NCBI GenBank assembly: GCA_019423745.1
Contig: JAHZAV010000001.1
Location: 62,001-126,000 of the forward strand
Direction: 5' to 3'
Source of the DNA: Lachnospiraceae bacterium
Lineage (GTDB): Bacteria; Bacillota; Clostridia; Lachnospirales; Lachnospiraceae
DNA length: 64,000 nucleotides
The notes beneath the pieces are model-generated. The model was given only the letters and a program-made list of their open reading frames with translations, was not told where the DNA came from and ran no database searches. Shown here one piece after another: positions 61,508 to 64,000 of the stretch; position 1 is the stretch's first letter, and every line of letters starts with the position of its first letter. Both the position numbers and the translations under genes were made by a program.

Positions 61508-61550
61508 AAACAGCGGAATCACCTGTTGCAAACAGATAACTCCGCTGTTT
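61508..61550. terminator. Terminator after rsfS
   Basis: AAACAGCGGA (61508-61517) pairs with TCCGCTGTTT (61541-61550), with an inner CTGTT/AACAG hairpin. It ends the obgE-yhbY-nadD-yqeK-rsfS run on the minus strand. Confidence 0.75.
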
Positions 61551-61556
61551 TACTTT

Positions 61557-61913
61557 TTATTCCAATGTTTCTGGTTCTACGCTTTGACCGTCACTCCATA
61601 CATGTTCCAAATTATAGAATGACCGATTTTCTTTATCAAAAATATGCACGATAATATCATTATAATCCAAAAGGACCCAGCTTCCCCCGGCACGCCCTTC
61701 TTTTTGGCGAAGGATAAAACCTTCCTTATGCATGTTTTCTTCCACATTGTCGACAAGAGCGCCTACCTGGCTGGAACTGTTCCCTGTTGATATTAGAAAG
61801 TAATCAGAAATAACTGAAACGTGGGAAATATCGATAATACGGGTATCAATTCCTTTTTTTGCATCGAGTGCACGATATGCTGTGAGAGCCATTTTTTTCG
61901 AATTTTCGGTCAT
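61557..61913 (-). CDS. rsfS: Ribosomal silencing factor RsfS
   Basis: RsfS binds ribosomal protein uL14 and blocks subunit joining when nutrients are scarce. The 118-residue protein has the family run ALDAKKGIDTRIIDISHVSV, then YFLISTGNSSSQVGALVDNV and GGSWVLLDYNDIIVHIFDKE, the latter the RsfS hallmark. It ends the nadD-yqeK unit, one base after the yqeK stop, as is standard in Firmicutes. Confidence 0.96.
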   Translation of the reverse strand: MTENSKKMALTAYRALDAKKGIDTRIIDISHVSVISDYFLISTGNSSSQVGALVDNVEENMHKEGFILRQKEGRAGGSWVLLDYNDIIVHIFDKENRSFYNLEHVWSDGQSVEPETLE

Positions 61914-61914
61914 A

Positions 61915-62502
61915 TTACATTTCCTCCTTTCCCAAATGATGCTTATAATATAAATAAGTTTTTTCTGTCATAGGATCTATCGGGATTCCTCTTGAATGCA
62001 GATAGGAAAGAGAATCCTCGAGAATACGGTAAAGACATTCATCGATATTCTCAAATGCCAGACGCCGTACGGCAGACATATTGGGAAGTTCCTGCCTTCC
62101 GGGTTCAATATAATCTGCAATATAGATGATTTTATCAAGCAAGGTCATTTCCGGTCTGCCGGTTGTATGACATGCAATTGCGTTAATTACTGTTTTATCG
62201 TCCACATGATATTTTTTTGCAGCGAGAAAAGCTCCAAGTTTTGCATGCAGAAGTGACGGATTGGAAAGTTCTATTTCTGATACATGAAGATGATATCTGT
62301 CACACATCCTGATTTTTTTTTCTCCAGGTATGCATTTTGCACAATCATGGAGCAATCCTGCTGTAAGGGCCTGATCCAAATCGCTTTCATAACGCATTGC
62401 TAAAGATCCTGCTGTATACATTACACCAAGAGTATGTTCGAATCTTTCACGGTCAAGGTGTTTTTTCAGCTTTTTCTGCATTTGAGTGATTGTTTCATTC
62501 AT
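61915..62502 (-). CDS. yqeK: HD-domain Ap4A hydrolase YqeK
   Basis: YqeK is a symmetrical bis(5'-nucleosyl)-tetraphosphatase that breaks alarmone Ap4A into two ADP. The 195-residue protein has the HD metal site: H in RFEHTLGVMYTAGSLA near residue 23, HD in LLHDCAKCIPGE near 52 and a late Asp in IIYIADYIEPGR near 127. It lies between nadD and rsfS, the conserved order. Confidence 0.94.
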   Translation of the reverse strand: MNETITQMQKKLKKHLDRERFEHTLGVMYTAGSLAMRYESDLDQALTAGLLHDCAKCIPGEKKIRMCDRYHLHVSEIELSNPSLLHAKLGAFLAAKKYHVDDKTVINAIACHTTGRPEMTLLDKIIYIADYIEPGRQELPNMSAVRRLAFENIDECLYRILEDSLSYLHSRGIPIDPMTEKTYLYYKHHLGKEEM

Positions 62503-62521
62503 GATTTCGCCTTCTTTACAT

Positions 62522-63130
62522 TTACTGTCTGTATAAATGGTGTAAATTGATATATTCTTCTACTGCTTCCGGAATCAGATCACTTACATCCCTTCCCTCA
62601 CGGATCCAGGAGCGAAGTTCATGGGAAGAAACATCCATGACAGGAGTATCCAAAAGCCGGATATCAGCATCATATTTTCGTTTCAGTCTTCTGATTTTCC
62701 CATTCATGATACTTCGACTATTCTTATCTCCACGAAAAGCTGCTAAAATAGTACAGGTTGCAAAAAGTCTCTCAGGAGAGCGCCATGTTTCAATGGCAAA
62801 TAAAGAGTCCGCACCAATGATAAAATAGAAATTATCTTTAGGGTAAAGAGCAGTCAAATGCTCCATGGTCTCATAGGAACAGCTCACACCACTTCGCTTT
62901 ATCTCATAATCCTCCAGACGAAAGCGGGGATACTTTTTTATGGCCAGGGATACCATCTTTCCCCTTTCATTGGCGGAAAGTTCAATAGAAGCATTATCTT
63001 TGTGGGGGGGATTCCCATTTGGCATAAACCATACCTCATCCAAAAAATATTCTCTGCATGCGTAGTTTCCCAGCATCAGATGCCCGTTATGAATGGGGTC
63101 AAAAGTTCCGCCCATAATTCCAATTTTCAT
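62522..63130 (-). CDS. nadD: Nicotinate-nucleotide adenylyltransferase NadD
   Basis: NadD makes deamido-NAD from nicotinate mononucleotide and ATP. The 202 residues start with the nucleotidyltransferase loop IGIMGGTFDPIHNGHLMLGN (HxGH at about 16-19) and include the WFMPNGNPPHK substrate loop, IIGADSLF and the terminal SSHELRSWIREG motif. It is followed by yqeK after 19 bases. Confidence 0.96.
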   Translation of the reverse strand: MKIGIMGGTFDPIHNGHLMLGNYACREYFLDEVWFMPNGNPPHKDNASIELSANERGKMVSLAIKKYPRFRLEDYEIKRSGVSCSYETMEHLTALYPKDNFYFIIGADSLFAIETWRSPERLFATCTILAAFRGDKNSRSIMNGKIRRLKRKYDADIRLLDTPVMDVSSHELRSWIREGRDVSDLIPEAVEEYINLHHLYRQ

Positions 63131-63162
63131 AAGTCTCCTTCATAGAAAGTTACATAAAATAT

Positions 63163-63453
63163 TTATGGTAACTCTATCTTTTTCTTGTCATCTTTTCCTT
63201 CTTTATAAAGGACAATTTTCTTACCAATAACCTGTACTACCTGAGAACGAGTTCGTTCTGCAAGGATTACTGCCAATTCCTTGGGATCATCCGCACAGTT
63301 TTGAAGAACACTTATTTTAATCAACTCTCTGGCTTCCAATGCTTCCGAAACAGCTCTTGTAAGCTCTGGAGTCATACTGTTTTTTCCTATTTGAAAAATC
63401 GGATCCATTGTCATGGCAAGACTTTTCAGATAGGCTCTCTGTTTTGTTGTCAT
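63163..63453 (-). CDS. yhbY: YhbY/CRM-domain RNA-binding protein
   Basis: The 96-residue single CRM-domain protein binds pre-50S ribosomal RNA. Motifs are TTKQRAYLKSLAMTMDPIFQ, then IGKNSMTPELTRAVSEALEA, RELIKISVLQNC, and a VVQVIGKKIVLYKE end, which keeps the GxxG-type RNA loop (IGKN). It sits between obgE and nadD, the common Firmicutes order. Confidence 0.94.
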   Translation of the reverse strand: MTTKQRAYLKSLAMTMDPIFQIGKNSMTPELTRAVSEALEARELIKISVLQNCADDPKELAVILAERTRSQVVQVIGKKIVLYKEGKDDKKKIELP

Positions 63454-63465
63454 AGCAGTCTCCTT

Positions 63466-64000
63466 TTATTTATAATAATCAAACTGAAGACCATACATTT
63501 TTACTGTATCGCCCTCTTGTATTCCTGCAGATTCCAAGTCATCCAAAATTCCGGTATCTTTGAGGAATTTCTGGAAAAATTGAAAACCTTTTTCTGAATC
63601 AAGATTTGTATATCCAAGCATTTTTTCGATTTTAGGGCCTTCCACTACGTAAATATCATCTTCTTTGACAACTGTATAAGGAAGATCTGCATAGATAAGT
63701 TCATCCTCTGGAAAATATTCCTGCTGGAAGATAATTGGCTGATCATCCATTTTATCCAGTAAGGCAGAAACTTCATATAACAGTTCCTTGATACCTTCTC
63801 CGGTTACACCAGAGATAGGAAATACTTTAATTCCTTTTGGTTCAAACTCTTTCTTCAGTCTTTCTACAGGGTCTTCTTCACTATATACAGCATCTATTTT
63901 ATTGGCCGCAATGATCTGTGGTCTTGCTGCAATCTCCGGATTATAAGCTTTAAGCTCAGCGTTGATTTTATAGATATCATCTACTGGATCCCGCCCTTCT
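63466..64000 (-). CDS. obgE: GTPase ObgE, 3' part (runs off the window)
   Basis: Only the C-terminal 177 residues or so are in the window; the start lies past base 64000. What is present is the end of the GTPase domain, with the G4 motif IIAANKIDAVYSEEDP and G5-like FPISGVTGEGIKELLYEV, then the Obg C-terminal domain (DLPYTVVKEDDIYVVEGPKI, and GFQFFQKFLKDTGILDDLES with the ending GDTVKMYGLQFDYYK). Obg is an essential ribosome-assembly and stress GTPase. The frame is open and undamaged to the window edge. Confidence 0.95.
   Translation of the reverse strand, partial: EGRDPVDDIYKINAELKAYNPEIAARPQIIAANKIDAVYSEEDPVERLKKEFEPKGIKVFPISGVTGEGIKELLYEVSALLDKMDDQPIIFQQEYFPEDELIYADLPYTVVKEDDIYVVEGPKIEKMLGYTNLDSEKGFQFFQKFLKDTGILDDLESAGIQEGDTVKMYGLQFDYYK

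Overview
The window is an ordinary, gene-dense stretch of low-GC Gram-positive chromosome with strong AGGAGG-type ribosome binding sites. The gene set points to an anaerobic, endospore-forming member of the Clostridia, most likely Lachnospiraceae: sporulation genes yqfC/yqfD and a SpoVB-type flippase; mreBCD, mrdA, minCDE and rodA in one run; the small families DUF4250, DUF4321 and YnzC; a flavin-reductase/rubredoxin fusion; a methylglyoxal synthase. The genus cannot be fixed from the sequence. I see no rRNA, tRNA, CRISPR array, insertion sequence, prophage or defence island, and no stretch over 300 bases without a gene.

Layout. 1-2900 (+): terminator of an upstream gene, rlmH, an ANT(6)-like nucleotidyltransferase, a VOC protein and a coiled-coil protein. 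2994-9621: a LysR regulator (-) divergent from an alpha/beta hydrolase, a sugar ABC importer lacking its ATPase, then maa and a TraX-like membrane protein. 9827-15135: marR plus MATE exporter, HelD, an HD phosphohydrolase, a flavin reductase with a short rubredoxin domain. 15175-24785: pdp, then yqfC-yqfD-phoH-ybeY, a flippase, a BofC-like protein, ynzC, 5-formyl-THF cyclo-ligase, DUF4250, miaB and a CmpB-like membrane protein. 24850-34922: mutS-mutL-miaA, a small helical protein, a methionine gamma-lyase-like protein and two flavoproteins. 35030-45458: DUF4321, radC, then mreB-mreC-mreD-mrdA-minC-minD-minE-rodA-mgsA and a lipoprotein carboxypeptidase, mostly overlapping or a few bases apart. 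45540-52486: yuzA (-), a TIGR01212 radical SAM protein, an HlyD-like protein, yggS, sepF, ylmH, lspA, an RluD-family synthase and a cytidylate-kinase-like protein. 52607-55946: ttcA-like gene and a Xer-like recombinase (-), then the divergent SOS pair yneA-like/lexA. 55949-61354 (-): two-component system with an FtsX-type permease between two ABC ATPases. 61557-64000 (-): rsfS, yqeK, nadD, yhbY and the 3' part of obgE.

How the genes fit together: rod-shape synthesis and septum placement appear co-transcribed; mismatch repair and tRNA A37 modification are linked; SOS control is concentrated in one intergenic region with four LexA-box-like sites; the sporulation pair has its own SigE-like promoter.

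No clearly new multi-gene system was found. The most unusual signals are a seven-residue repeat array in the MutL linker, a MinE without the usual membrane-targeting N-terminus, a roughly 245-residue insertion in PBP2, a terminator-like hairpin spanning the start codon of the BofC-like gene, and a terminator whose 3' arm holds the next gene's ribosome binding site. All family calls come from reading motifs by eye; no database search was run.
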